Shown here in pieces: positions 46,216 to 57,966 of a stretch of 64,000 bases of DNA. How positions within the stretch are numbered: the stretch's first letter is position 1; every line of letters begins with the position of its first letter. The DNA comes from Trileptium ribeirensis (taxonomy: Eukaryota; Nematoda; Enoplea; Enoplida; Thoracostomopsidae). Position numbers and translations under genes: made by a program. Below the pieces are notes generated by a model that saw nothing but the letters and a program-made list of their open reading frames with translations, was not told where the DNA came from and did no database searches. The DNA lies in the NCBI GenBank assembly GCA_030248225.1, contig JASANE010029096.1, positions 21,854-85,853 on the forward strand. Direction: 5' to 3'.

Positions 46216-48030
46216 TTATCTATAAATTCAAAATGTTCATCTATGTACATTACCTATTTTAAAAATATAGAATGAAAACACTTGTCGACTCAAAACGACC
46301 GTTGGTTGTGACCGTAAAAACCAGCAAGCAAGCAAAGGGCAATGGAGACTCGCTTGAAACTTACAGGACTGGCATCTAGTTTGTGCCATCGTGGGAAGCT
46401 TAAAGTTCGTCGGCAAAGAAAACAGATTTGACATTGCTAAAAGTTTTGATAACAGAAACTCCTTATCAAACGCTAGACAAACACTAAAAATGAATGAGTT
46501 CATAGCACCCGCACCAATGAACATATAAATGACATATATGTGCACAATTTCAAGCATAATGTCCAATTTAGTGCTAATATCACGACTTAAACCACTCTAC
46601 AATTAGCTGATCATCATCCGTTTATCTCTGGATGAACTTTTAAGTTTTGATAAACTCACTCACAACATAATTATCTCTACCGCCATTATAGATATAATCA
46701 GACTGCTCCGGACCAGTCCACCTTAATTTAGAAGAAGCTGAGTAAATCAAATGCAATTTAGAGGGTACGTTTACGTTCTTCTGAGTTTTCCATGATACGT
46801 TCTTTGCTGTAGCACGACGTTTTGTAGCTAATCGGCATTAACGCATTCACCGTGACTAAAATATCCGACTCCCGTTTGCGCTGTCTTTCACTATATCCTT
46901 CTCAAGTAACGAAAATGTCACTGCTACTCAGAAGTGCGACGGCTGACTGACATCCCACTGGCTATTCATAACAGATTACCTGATCGTGTTGAGGATGCCG
47001 ATGTTGTGTTGTACTGCCCTAATCAAACATGATGTTGAAGCGTTTCATTATCAATCTCTCGCAGACTTGAATCCATGTTTACCAACAGTTATTCAATGCT
47101 AATATCCAATAATATGTGTCATTTGTGAGCAAATTGTCCTGTGTGCTCTTTATGCATTCACTCAGAGAAGCAATAATGTTTCTCTTCGCTCCATGTGATC
47201 GTTGTATATTTTCAGAATATCTTGTACTCCGCGTCATATTTCTTTACCCGATCTAAAGACCTCCAACTGCAGTACGTTGTCTCGACGAAATCCAGGTAAT
47301 CACCACTTTTCGCAATCATGTTGCTAACGCTGCTTGTTGTATATTCCAGTCCAATACGCTTATAAGCCTTTTTGCCGCTATGACTTCAACATTTTTAAAG
47401 ACGCTGCTCTCGTTTTGACTACTATATTTTCTTTTGTGGTCGCCTCCCAATGGTTGCCCTACTGCGTATATTACGTCAATAAACCCTGGTCCAGTTGAGT
47501 AGATTAAAATACAAGATTATTCCTCCATTCGTTAATTATTCTTCATTGAAGTCACTTCACTTTCACAGATAAGTCCCCATGTAGTACATACGACTAGCCA
47601 GTCTTACAAATTAGAATTTTTGTGGGGAAATTTAAAGTTTCATTGGTATATTTTGGATGTTTTCACCAAAATCAGAGTAATGTTAACAAGTTCAAATTAA
47701 TTCAGTTTGCCGCAAATATAACATCACAAAAAGGTAAGACATTTGAAGCAAAGCTTCTAGTATGAAAGAGTTTGAACGTCTTTTCTAAACTAAAATTCGC
47801 CGGCAAATGGGAAATCATTATTATACCATTCATTTATGTGCTTACTCCTAGTCACCTATACAGCCTCTGTAGCAGCCAAATCTCAAAACCCAAGAGACTT
47901 ATTTCTAAGGCTCAAAATCTAAAGCCGAAAGACATACGGAATAAACAAACATGTCAACTTAGTATTATCAAAAGTTGATGATGTTTTGCTGAGGAATATA
48001 AGACTTTTCGACCAAAGCATATCCAGGTTA
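46216..48030. other. Intron sequence; possible degraded minus-strand reading frame
   Basis: At about 47250-47450 the minus strand reads pieces such as VEVIAAKRLISVLDW and GDYLDFVETTYCSWRSLDRV in nearby frames. I do not recognise them, and no splice borders support an exon of the formin. The rest is AT-rich without features. Confidence 0.3.
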
Positions 48031-48039
48031 AAACTATGT

Positions 48040-48320
48040 CGCTGTGGGTTAAGCGCTGTCCCCTCTGCATTTTTCAAGGGGCATAATTTATTTGCCCCGC
48101 CTGCGTTTAAGGCGAGGGGGACAAATTTCCGCTTTTATCCACGACTGAGGGGCGTTTTGTCTCGATATATTTAATGGCGAGACACCACCCCCCCAAAGAA
48201 CTCATAATGTACTCATAAGAATAATGTACTCATAACTCAGTACTCATAAGAAACAAAAGCTCCCCCTCGAAATCATGGGGGAGAAAATGCGCCCACAGAA
48301 ATCATGAGGGGAGTTCCCTT
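48040..48320. repeat. C/G-run-rich patch with AATGTACTCATAA repeats
   Basis: CTCATAATGTACTCATAAGAATAATGTACTCATAA occurs as short tandem pieces between CCCCC/GGGGG patches (48175-48310), and AAATCATG(G/A)GGG is repeated twice. Probably a decayed inverted-repeat element. 48321-49890 shows nothing else that I can support. Confidence 0.45.
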
Positions 48321-49895
48321 TTTCCCTAATGAAACGCATGAAAAGACAAAGTGTTCACCACATAATGCAAGGAGACAGCGGCAAACGCACCGTGAAATCC
48401 TTTTACGTTTAAAGTGAATAAGCTAAAGGTGTCTCATTCTTCAGAAAATTATCATCAATTCTTGCTATTATTATAATATCTATTGTAATGCAATTATCAA
48501 TTCTTGCTATTGCAATTGTTACCGTTGGGTTACACCGTAGGTAATAGCGGACATTAATTCGAAGAAAGTGCACGATTCTACCTTGTAATTTATTCTTGAA
48601 CAACTCAAGGATGGACATTTTTGCTTACTATGCTATATTGCAGACAAGTGTTGGCGTCATGTAAGAATCATACATAGATTGTGATAGGTACTATATTGAA
48701 TAAGATATACTATAAAATGTTCACAACCAAAACATTTCGATATTTTAATAAAAATTAGGAAAATAGATCACATAGCTAGTGTTTATAATATTTACGTTGT
48801 AATTTATGCAATTCAAGAAACTATGTCGCAACCCTAACAATTCAGCAACGAATGCCGGTATTTTGCTCAATTGTTTTGTATTTGATGTGTTTAAAGCTAC
48901 CCGTCCCCAGCTCCAATTTTGTGGGTATATCTCCACCTGTTCGCGAGCAGGGGTCCTACAGCACAATGTTCCAGCCTAATTTCACCACGTTTTTGCTATT
49001 ATCGCTTGTAGCAAGGTTGTAAGTAAATCGATTTAGCCCACATTTGCACATTCGATATGACCTTAGGCGGCTTGCCTGTGGAAGTAATATCGCGCTCATA
49101 AATGCTCGTACAAAGAAAGAAACCCGGGATAATAAAATTTTAATGACAAATCTAAGCAATTTTTGTTGGGTCTTTTCGGTTATAGCATCGAATCAGAACT
49201 AATGTTAGTAAATGCATACCATTATACACCATTCGAACCACATTAGCGAGCTGAGTCCATATGCCCATTTCAGTGAAAACCTAATGGTTTGGCCTAAGAC
49301 TCATGAATCAAAAAGATTTTGACATCATTAGACTCAGTTTGTTACTAACCATAAGAATAGAAAAAACATTTGCCATAAATATGGTTCTAAAGTAGATTTT
49401 TAACCGTCTCGAATGTCTATTACACTACTGGCTGTGCAGCACAATTCACGGTGTTTTTTCATATTGACCATTTTGGGACTGGATGTCTACAACCGAAAAA
49501 ACCATTATGATATAACCTGTAAAACACTGATCCGATGTCGCCCACATGTTCACAGTGCATAGACATTACGTTCAGTACATGAGTCAGAGTTAGATCATTA
49601 ATGCCAGGTTGTGTGGATTACAGTGGCGTACGCAAACCCGTGAGCTATCTATACACTGACTCTATTCCTTTACGAATCTCGCAAAGCCAACGAACAAAAA
49701 TGAAAGTGCAAACATATGCGACAAACACTGTTAACACAAAAGTTCACTGTGTGAGTTGTACAGATTGGTGGACAGTGAGCGTTAAAGGTTAAATTTATTA
49801 ATCAAAGTAAAATTAAATTAGTGCTACCAACCCAACGTTCTCAGCGCAGCATCTGGTCAACGAACGTCTTGTATGCACGGGGCTAAAACTACATC

Positions 49896-50745
49896 TGGCC
49901 TGTCCACAGTGGGCGGAGACCACCCAATTTCCAAGTCCCCCATGTTCGTGAGATTTCCCCCATGTCCGCCCCCCACTCGGCCGAAACCCCCATGTTCAAC
50001 TAATTACAAAAATTTATGTCTGAAAATTTATGTGTTTTACTTGCAAATTGTTTTACCACTATTTATAATGCTAAGATATCGTTTTCATTCACAATAGTAA
50101 AAACGTATGAAAATATGGAAATATTTAGTATTTTTATGCAAAATTTATCCCCACACTTTTAATGGTTCTTTTCCATTATCCCCTACAAAAATTATCAGAT
50201 TCTGGAAATTTTGGTACTATTGTGATCCTAGAACCTCCCTTGCGAACCAAAAATTTTTTCTTAAAAATTGGGTTTTTACCCTTCATTCGACGCGGCTTGA
50301 CGAGCTGAGTCTAATGATGATCCGATAACCGTATATTAAGTTATGGCCTAAAACTGTTCAATTGCTGAGCATCTCAGCCTCCGATATTTTTTGGTCATAA
50401 CTTAGGATCCGGATGCTGAATCCCCTTAAATGTAGCACCATCAGACTCAGCTCGTCAAGCCGCGTCGAATGGTGCGTAAATAAATTTAAGAAATAAATTT
50501 TTGATCTCCCACGGGAGGACCCTTGAGACCCGAAAAAAATTTGATCAGGGAAGGGTCTCCCGAAAAAAATTTGATCAGGGAAGGGTCTCGAGGATCACAA
50601 AAATACCAAAATTTCTAGAAGCTGACCATTTTTGGGCAAACTGGCTGGGGGAATAATGGAAAAGAACCCTTTTAATTTCCCCCGAGAATGAGCATGGCCC
50701 CCACCCACCGAAGTTCCCCCACTTTTCGTAGGGCTGTGGACAGAC
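49896..50745. mobile_element. Foldback element with CTGGYCTGTCCACAG ends
   Basis: The ends CTGGCCTGTCCACAG and CTGTGGACAGACCAG are inverse, followed by CCCCCA-rich arms. Near the middle, ATTCGACGCGGCTTGACGAG (from about 50285) is answered by its inverse ending at about 50470 with at least 30 matching positions. A 37-bp piece (GGGTCTCCCGAAAAAAATTT...) is tandemly repeated at about 50510-50585. The element ends 32 bp from the donor of the coiled-coil exon. The minus ORF 50575-50841 mixes it with exon sequence. Confidence 0.8.
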
Positions 50746-50777
50746 CAGAGCATTATACAAAAATATTGCTGACTTAC

Positions 50778-50904
50778 ATCGCAACGACTTCTGAATTTCT
50801 TCTAGCTCTTGAATACGCGATTCCAGTTGTCTTCCTTCCACTTCCTTCTTTGACAGCGTTTTTCGGAGAGTTGTGACTTCGGTATCTGCTTGTTGATGCA
50901 GCGT
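50778..50904 (-). CDS. FMNL: FMNL exon: end of coiled coil (42 codons + 1 nt)
   Basis: Acceptor TTTAG before ACGCTG; donor GAT|GTAAGT. It enters in phase 0 and leaves in phase 1. The peptide begins TLHQQADTEVTTLRKTLSKK and ends LESRIQELEEIQKSLR. The TLRK...KKE...LE.RI.ELE pattern matches the stretch just before FH1 in known FMNL proteins. The donor is only 32 bp from the end of a foldback transposon (49896-50745), so an element landed next to a splice site without destroying it. Confidence 0.92.
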
Positions 50905-51537
50905 CTAAATCAACAATGTACTAATAAACTACATACAATACACGTGCTTTCTGCGATTAAGTTAGAGTTGCCATGTTGTAAGTGTTACGAAGAATTTTCA
51001 ATGATAAAAATACTTTATGACTAATTTTCCTGTCATTTTTAAGTATGTTGTTATATTTAAAACTGAACAGCACAATATATTGTGTTTGCCAACCATAATT
51101 GACTATTGAGAAATTATTGTCTAAATGTACAAACTCAACCAGAGCACGACCGTATGACAAAAACGAACATAATCACATGAGTTTATAGAGGAACCTTGCA
51201 ATGTTCGTCTGCGTTTGCGTTCGTTCATAAACGAGTGCAACAACGTTCATTCCCAAACAATACAACGTTTGTTTGCATTTACTGTAGGTCATTAATCATC
51301 ATATTAACGTTCATTTGCGTCGGCAATTCATTCGGTTTACGTATAAACATTCATTTTTGTGGGTGGCTGTATGTATGATTCATTAGCAGAAAGAAGTACT
51401 TTCAGTACTACCAAGAAAGACATTCTAAGATTTTGAAACATCGCAGAATTTACATGCAACCGTATACACAGGCTTGTACCAGGCTTCCTTTTTAAAATTA
51501 TATCACTATCAAATCTGTATTAGGCGCAATGACACAC

Positions 51538-51744
51538 TACAGTTCTCGGCAGAAATGATTGCAGTTCGTTCGAAACACTTCGAATTTTGTTAGAAAGCGG
51601 TTCGAATTGTATCGATATCTGTTCGACATTATTAACGCACATATTTAAACATGTTCAATAAGTGATCGAAGTTAGTTCAAGACTTGTCCACCGATTAAAA
51701 ATTTTAGTCCACGTTTGTTCGAAATTCGATCGGTTAGTTCTGTA
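51538..51744. mobile_element. Tc1-like MITE, TTCGAACG family
   Basis: Begins TACAGTTCTCGGCAGAAATGA. The interior has TTCGTTCGAAACACTTCG and GTTCGACATT, and the right end is decayed (TTAGTTCTGTA). 50905-51537 and 51745-52186 hold nothing recognisable. Confidence 0.6.
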
Positions 51745-52186
51745 GCAATAAACAATACCAAGAAATGTTAGTCTCAAAAGTGTTTGAAAACCATTTAGTA
51801 CCCCCAAATGTCTATATGTGTTATCTTATTTATGTTACTGGTATTATCCCTGACCATAGTTTGTGACAGAATTCATTTGTTGCGCACTCCGATATTTTTC
51901 CAAAATTTTAAAAATTAAATAACCAAAGCTTTCAACGATTATTTAGACACTACAGCAATTATCACTTCATGAATCTGCTAATGCATCCAGCAATAGGTAC
52001 GTAGCAACAGCATGTCTAACTTCTGATGTATTGTCACTGCAGAAACTTAATCGAACACACTAATAATTCTATTAACTTATTAAAAATTTGCCGTTTATAC
52101 GAAAGTATGCTACAACCCATACTGACGAAATTCTGCGGATTATCACATAAAGGAATAGACATGTGGAAGTAGACTATTAAACTAAC

Positions 52187-52239
52187 CAGTAGACTATCTC
52201 TTTCTTTGACTAGATCGGCCAATCTATTGTCCAATTGAA
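52187..52239 (-). CDS. FMNL: FMNL small exon: coiled coil (53 bp)
   Basis: A pyrimidine-rich tract with TTTCAG precedes the exon and CTG|GTTAGT follows. It enters in phase 1 (the G from the preceding exon completes a Val codon) and leaves in phase 0. The peptide is VQLDNRLADLVKERDSLL, with Leu/Ile-type residues at heptad spacing. It continues the coiled coil and corresponds to the ELEKQL-rich helix of other FMNL proteins. Skipping this exon alone would shift the frame; skipping it with the 49-bp exon would not. Confidence 0.87.
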
Positions 52240-53813
52240 CTGAAAGAAATTTTTCTATATACTAACTAAACTAAGTTTTTTCGTATATGTCACGGAAGTT
52301 AAGAAATCAAACATATTACAAATTATTGCGTTCCGTGCACTGGTTGACTGCTAGCAAATTTAGAAAGCATAATAATATGAAAGCGGATCCTGGTTCAGGT
52401 GATTGTACGGTTGAAGTACGCTTAAAGACAGGAATGACTACATGAATATGGCTTCCCATTTGGCGGAAAATTTTGCGGATGGTACGAACCGGCCCCTGCT
52501 TTGAAAGTATGGCCCAGAAATTTTGTAAGGTGCAAGAACTGGGTCACTTGATTGAGCCAATGGATTTCAACAAGCTACTAAAACTTCCCTTAACATGAAT
52601 TGCAAAAAGAACCTTAGAAAATATATTTAGTCTCATCGTAAAAATCAGCTTGAAAAGTCATATTTGTCTGTCCAGTTTTTTTGCGTTTGTTATAATACGA
52701 TAAATGCTTTTCCAGCCATAAAATTGCATTTGTTGTTCCACTCACTAAAATACTGATAACAAGTAGGACACCAAACCCTGCTACAAGATTGCCGTTTCAT
52801 TTACTAAAATATCGAAAGCAAGTAAAACATCGAACCCTTTGGAAAGAAGAATTTTGCAATATTCACTCATGCCCTTGCTAATTGTCTCATGCCCTTGCTA
52901 GTTATTTCGCTCACTAAAAAATCGTTGAATCGTTCAACGTTGAACCCTTCACAGCAACCTGAATTTTCATTCAGTCATTAAAATAACAAAAACAAGCGTT
53001 TATTGCACCCCAAGAAAATGAGTGTTATTTTTATGGACAAGTACAGTGGCGAAATCAAGAGCATCTACCAAACGTAAATGACCTTCTACTTATATGCTGA
53101 CAGATAATTAAAAGAGATTCCCAACCCCAAATCTATTAGTTCAAAGCTTGAGTCAAACGTGGAAACAGTATACCATATCGCTCCATTTTTTGCCTGTTTA
53201 ATGGCAGTGGTTCACAATGCAGTTTACATAGCTGGATTAATAAAAAAACTTAATTACTCTATTATTTCTGAAATTAGGATACCACGGACCACTTCAGCCA
53301 GTTGATGTTAACATTAGTCAACTAACAAAATAATGTTGGCGTACAGTTAAAAATATTATCTTTTGCAACACTTCTAAGCAAAGCTTTTAGTTTACTTTTG
53401 GTTAATTTGCGTTTATCCACCTGTGCAGTACATTATAATATGATCAAAATAGTGAACTTCCAGTTTATCATAGATACCATGTGATTTAAACGTCATAAAG
53501 GTAAAACTATTTACGTTAAACACTCTTAATAAAAAATATACATATCAATTTACAAAATTTTCTAGTATGTATTCCATAAATTTAGTTTACCTTTAAGAAT
53601 TTCTGCTGAATGCTTCTTTCTAAGCCTAAGTATAGATCTCTACCTTAATTTCATACTCCGGTGCAAATAATTGTTTTGTTGCAAATGTTAAGGGTTAGTT
53701 GAAGCCCTTCTTGTCTTGTCCGTGTTCTTATAATACCCCAAATGTATTTTCATGATTAGAAATGCAATTTTTTGTAATTAACAATAATTGTATACCAATA
53801 GTTTTTCAAGTAA
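52240..53813. other. Intron sequence with weak degenerate repeats
   Basis: CACTAAAATA...AAGCAAGTA...CAAACCCT-type phrases recur loosely from 52735 to 52950. The rest is AT-rich and featureless. No exon was found although the intron lies between two coiled-coil exon clusters. Confidence 0.35.
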
Positions 53814-53814
53814 T

Positions 53815-54273
53815 GCGTGAGTAAACTTAAGGTGACCCCTCCAACCATCCTATTCTGTCATTACCGATATCGAATCGCAAACCGTTGTTACGAAAAAACA
53901 GGTTTTTCGCTAACCGAAAATTGGCAAAATCAAATCAAGTGCCAGAAATTATGGAACAGAATTTTGGCGATTTCAGTTTGCAGAAAGTCTGTTCCCTAAT
54001 GTATTATCATTTAAATTTGAATTATACAGTGTTCGCGAACAAATTTAATGGAAAAATGGCGTCACAATCAATGCGACAAATTTTCGTTCTCAAACATTCG
54101 GGTAATTTTACTTCAATTTTCGCGAACACAAAATGAATAGATTAAAATCGCGAGGGCTGTGTTCGAGAACAGCTTTACGTCGAATTCCAATCGCCAAAAA
54201 GCCTTCCGTAACAAATTTTATCCAAAAATACAAAATAGGATGGTTGCCGGGGTCATTTTAAGTTTAGTCGCGC
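53815..54273. mobile_element. MITE with GACTAAACTTAA...ACCATCCTATTTTGT ends, copy 2
   Basis: The left end GCGTGAGTAAACTTAAGGTG, then ACCCCTCCAACCATCCTATT, is inverse to the right end ACAAAATAGGATGGTTGCCG and GGTCATTTTAAGTTTAGTCGCGC. Interior CGTTGTTACG and TTCGCGAACA words are also symmetrical. ORFs 53817-54136 are products of the arm. 54274-55429 holds nothing firmly recognised. Confidence 0.82.
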
Positions 54274-55429
54274 ATAAGCCGTTTATGCAATGGATATAAA
54301 ATTTCTTTTCGGGTAAAAATATATATTCGAAAGAAAAAAAACTGCTTTTAGACTTAGAAATATTTACGACAATATCAATATAAGATACCATTTTAAAGTA
54401 AAACTAGGCTGTCAATTTTTCAAGATATATCCATAGTTTCTTTTTCCGCCGCATATACGGAAACATTATGCAGGCCGCCTTGGCGGTTTTTGAATTTTAT
54501 CCTACATTGCAAGATGTTGAATCAAAAGTCAAAAATTATGAAAAACACCCAAATTCGGCCGAAATCGCAAAAAATACGATAGAAAGACTTTAGTAGAACA
54601 CTGCCACGTGTTCATCAATACGACACTAAAAGTTACTTTTCTTAAATTGACCATAAAACAATTATGTTGACACATGTGAATATACCTTTAGAAACAAATT
54701 TAAAAGCCTAAAAAATCCAAAAATCACAAAAATATGCGTACACCGAAAAAATTCTATAAGTCCAGTTTATTTTTCGCCAAATTTTATCAAGTTTTGGCCG
54801 CTAACTGGAGACAGAATCAAACTGTTAGAGATTCTGCTTTAGCACTATTACTGTCCCGAGATGTATCGAATAGTACTTTTTAGACGTTACACTGAGGTGG
54901 TTATTATGTTATGGTTCTATGAAAAAAAGAGAAATACGGCCTTCGACTCCTTCGCCCAGTATAAGTCGATATCATCTAAATCGGTAGCTTAAAACCATAT
55001 TCTGGAAAACTATAGCCCAAAAACACCCTCAAGCACTTCAGTAGGATGACATCACGACATATCGTGTCTTCTCGGAAAGCCCTCGAATCAGGGGTTCGTG
55101 GGATAATAGAGAAATTTCAAAATTCAGTGTTTTAACGAATAACGATTATATTAAGTCAAGCGAACTATTTTTTTAATCCAGGAGGGGAGGGGTGCAGCAA
55201 AAAAAAATCCAAGAAGAGCGCAAAATTATGTCAGGGGACCCGTGTTTTGCCATGGAGGGCACCGGAAATTTCCATCCATCTACTGCTCTCCCAGTGTAGC
55301 GATGCTGGTTTATTAGTAGCCAAATAGGTATGTTCTTGGTATTGCAGGTAACATCGCACACAAGCCAGACTAAAGCAGTGTAAACATAAATTATATCGTA
55401 TCTCTTTGACGAACACAAATCGCCGAAAC

Positions 55430-55592
55430 TTACTATCATTCACTCGCTACGAGATGGAAAATTTATAACATAAAATTTTATTAATATAATACTTTCGAAA
55501 TTCAGAGCGAGCCATTCACTCGCCGCTTACGCGAGACGGTATTACGGTTTCCTCGCTCGAAAGGTGACATTCATTTTTGGCAAGTACCCTTT
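55430..55592. mobile_element. Tc1-like MITE, TTCGAACG family (decayed)
   Basis: The right end CGCTCGAAAGGTGACATTCA followed by TTTTTGGCAAGTACC matches the family. The left end is decayed to TCATTCACTCGCTACGAG. It lies about 290 bp from the 49-bp formin exon. Confidence 0.55.
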
Positions 55593-55879
55593 GATAATGC
55601 AATGATACTATTACGCGCAAAACGGACGATCAGGAACATTTTCTATATTCTAATCAGGCATGGTGATACGAATGAGTTGCAGACAACGACACATAGCAGT
55701 ATCAAAAAGATAAAGTGATACATTGGTTTTAGCTTGATTGCTTAACCGCAAAATGAATAAGAGTTCTCGCGTCTTATCAAATCAGGTGCTACTGTTAAAC
55801 ATACTAAAGCTATAAGCGATATAATTTATCAAAGCTACAGTCCAAACACGAGTTGATACTGAAACAGATAAGTGATTAC

Positions 55880-55928
55880 CAAGTTTCATCATATATTCAG
55901 CTTCTATCTCTTGAACGCGTTCAGTTGC
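55880..55928 (-). CDS. FMNL: FMNL small exon: coiled coil (49 bp)
   Basis: Acceptor TTTTAG, donor CTTG|GTAATC. It enters in phase 0 and leaves in phase 1. It encodes ATERVQEIEAEYMMKL plus one base, a charged amphipathic helix continuing the coiled coil of the preceding exon. The next exon (53 bp) restores the frame, so the pair totals 102 bp or 34 codons. The length is too short to be found by ORF scanning. Support comes from the phase match and the coiled-coil character on both sides. Confidence 0.85.
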
Positions 55929-56369
55929 CTAAAACATAGATAATATCTTTGTTCCGGAGCATACTACGTTTTATAAAATAGCGGTTCTAAGATTTGTTAG
56001 TTTTATTCGCTGTGAATCAGGTGAGAATTTGTGTATAAATCATAATCCATGACTGCCATTACTTTTATAACGATGTATGGTTATATTGCATGGTCTTGAA
56101 ATTTTTAAACACACAGCTAAAATGAAATAAGACCAAAATTTATTGTTCTGCATTAAAAACAAAATTTTTCTGGAGGCTCTACTGCGTCACAGGTTATTCG
56201 CAATCAATTTTATAAACACTAAACTGACGGTTATAAGAGTCAATTTTAAAACAAAAGTTGCATTTCTAATTTAGTCGGTGAAAATGATTTACTCTTTCCA
56301 GTTTCATTTTGCTTCATTATATTATTTATAATATATCAAAGACTAAAAAACGTATACTAAGCAAAACCA

Positions 56370-56690
56370 TATCACCAGAGCCGAACTTAGTCGATGTGGG
56401 TCGAAATTTACCGGTATAACAACAATAGCAGAACAACGGCGTAAGAGATGGCTAAGCCATGCCCTACAAATGGACAACGACTGTGTTGTACGGAATGTGC
56501 TGGAGGCTTCAGATTCTCGGGACTGGAAAAATACGTGGCAGGGCTGTAGTTACGTTGAAGTAACAGCTTACAGAACCGAAGTTCCAAGGCCGATTGGCAG
56601 TATCGCTACACGAACCCGCTGACCGCGTGGTGCGGAGAAACTCAAGGAGGAAGCAGCACCCCATAGCGGTGGGGACAGGTGATGAAGATT
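56370..56690 (+). pseudogene. LINE 3' end fragment (RTE/jockey type)
   Basis: The plus strand reads IAEQRRKRWLSHALQMDNDC (about 56425-56485), then VRNVLEASDSRDWKNTWQGC, and later EKLKEEAAPHSGGDR. The RRxRWLxHxxxM motif is the C-terminal block of RTE- and R1-type LINE proteins. It is followed by GATGAAGATTAAATAAAACA, probably the 3' end. It lies in the intron just left of the AYLDN exon. Confidence 0.65.
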
Positions 56691-56817
56691 AAATAAAACA
56701 GGAAAACAAATAATTCACATGACTAATGCATTTAAAAACACTGGACATATCAGTTACCAGTGACTGTTGTATACATTACCAGAAAAATTGTATAGCATCC
56801 TCACTGTCTTAACATAC

Positions 56818-56967
56818 CCTTGAGTATTCCATTTCCAATTCCGTTACCCGTTGCAGAGCAGCGGTCTTTTGATCAGAGTCTTCCATTAAGACAGCAACAT
56901 CAAACATATTATCCAAGTATGCAGAGATTTGAATTTGCAGCTGTTCGCTTTCTGTTAATTTCAACTT
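56818..56967 (-). CDS. FMNL: FMNL exon: end of FH3 and start of coiled coil (50 codons)
   Basis: A 150-bp exon, phase 0 at both ends, with acceptor TTTAAG and donor AGG|GTATGT. The translation starts [15 protein letters not shown] and runs into [17 protein letters not shown], then a charged helix ending [10 protein letters not shown]. AYLDNxFDV plus an acidic tail is the clearest FMNL signature in the window. The last 20 residues begin the amphipathic coiled coil that links FH3 to FH1. A LINE 3' fragment (56370-56690) lies about 130 bp into the following intron. Confidence 0.95.
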
Positions 56968-57855
56968 CTTAAACAAAAAAATCGATACAAACGAAAGTCA
57001 ATGAACACCGTAAGATAACAGGTTTCATTGATCTTACGCACACAATCATAGTTTGAGTGTTGATTTATCACTACATTCACAACAACCGAACACTTGACCA
57101 ACACAGGGCGAGCTGTACGCTTAGCGATATCACCTGGCAAATCTTTTAAGTAATTGTCACTTTAACCCCTAACCTAAAATCCCCTGCGGCAACTCAGGCT
57201 TCCCCCATGTGTACAAGAGTTGTGACAGAAATAATTATGCAAACAGTATCACAAAGTTTTTGCTCTATGGCAGCGCGGCAGCGACCATGCCTTTCCTCCA
57301 CAAAAACATTGAAACCGACATAAAGTAAAATTATTACACTAACACAACTTCACTAAGACACTGAGTCTTATTGGACACTTTACCATGTAAATGCCATTTT
57401 CGTCAACTGCAATTTCTGCAGATAGAATGGTACCACCAGGTCACCCACAGCTTTATGTAACTGACACTCCTATGTACGGTTCTCGATAACACTGCTACCG
57501 TAAGTGCAGGCTACATACACACCCTTCTTAATTGCTTTTTCAGAATTTTAGACAGGTCAGCAACGCGAACAAAAGAAAACTAATCTTTCAGTTTTAACTG
57601 TCGTGGTATGCGACGGCCCCAGCATCTAGTCATCGTTTCCCTGAATAGACTAGATATTATTTATATTGTTTTAAAACCAATGTTAAGCCGTATAAAAAGC
57701 ACCACGTGACATCTATAACGATAAAGCATAAGTGGATAAATGTTTGGTTGTACATAAATACATCAAGAAAAACTCCAGTTCTTACAGCTAACGTGTTCAG
57801 TGGTAACAGCGTATTATATCCCACATAATACGTATATAACTATGTTCAAACAAAC
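56968..57855 (-). other. Intron sequence, nothing recognised
   Basis: AT-rich, with one C-run patch at 57170-57210. No repeat or exon supported. Confidence 0.4.
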
Positions 57856-57966
57856 CTCTAGATATTCGTCGAGACCAAGACGTGAGAATTCATATTGCAG
57901 AAAAATGCGATAGTTCATATTTTCCACCGAGTGCACAACAATATTGATAAACTGCATACAGGCAAC
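57856..57966 (-). CDS. FMNL: FMNL exon: FH3/dimerisation region (37 codons)
   Basis: This 111-bp exon opens after a TTTCAG acceptor and closes at GAG|GTTTGT. It starts and ends in phase 0. The product begins [16 protein letters not shown] and continues through [15 protein letters not shown]. In FMNL proteins this is the armadillo-repeat region that helps position the GTPase-binding domain for autoinhibition. The start of the preceding helix is missing, so at least one more exon lies further right, beyond copy R or outside the window. Identification is strong because nearly every hydrophobic position matches the family pattern as I remember it. Confidence 0.93.

Larger units (their letters stand above)
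8554..57966 (-). other. FMNL: Formin gene of the FMNL/FRL class, partial (12 exons in window)
   Basis: Formins bind actin barbed ends through a dimeric FH2 ring, and FH1 feeds them profilin-actin; FMNL members are Rho-GTPase-controlled and build filopodia and lamellipodia. Twelve minus-strand exons were found by eye, each with AG before and GT after. Their phases join without conflict into 424 codons. Order: end of FH3/dimerisation region (57.9 and 56.9 kb), coiled coil (55.9, 52.2, 50.8 kb), FH1 (35.8, 33.9 kb), FH2 (31.2, 28.5, 26.4, 21.9, 8.6 kb). Family members are usually about 1000-1100 residues, so less than half is present. The first exon starts mid-domain and the last ends mid-FH2, so the gene runs off both ends. 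FMNL rather than Diaphanous is favoured by the AYLDNxFDV motif followed by MED, and by the [15 protein letters not shown] block, both hallmarks of FMNL as I remember the family. No promoter, first exon or polyA site was seen. Confidence 0.93.

Noticed and set aside
48745..48966. Minus-strand ORF of 73 codons as a formin exon
   Set aside because: It has no usable acceptor/donor pair in the needed phase and no similarity to the region between coiled coil and FH1.
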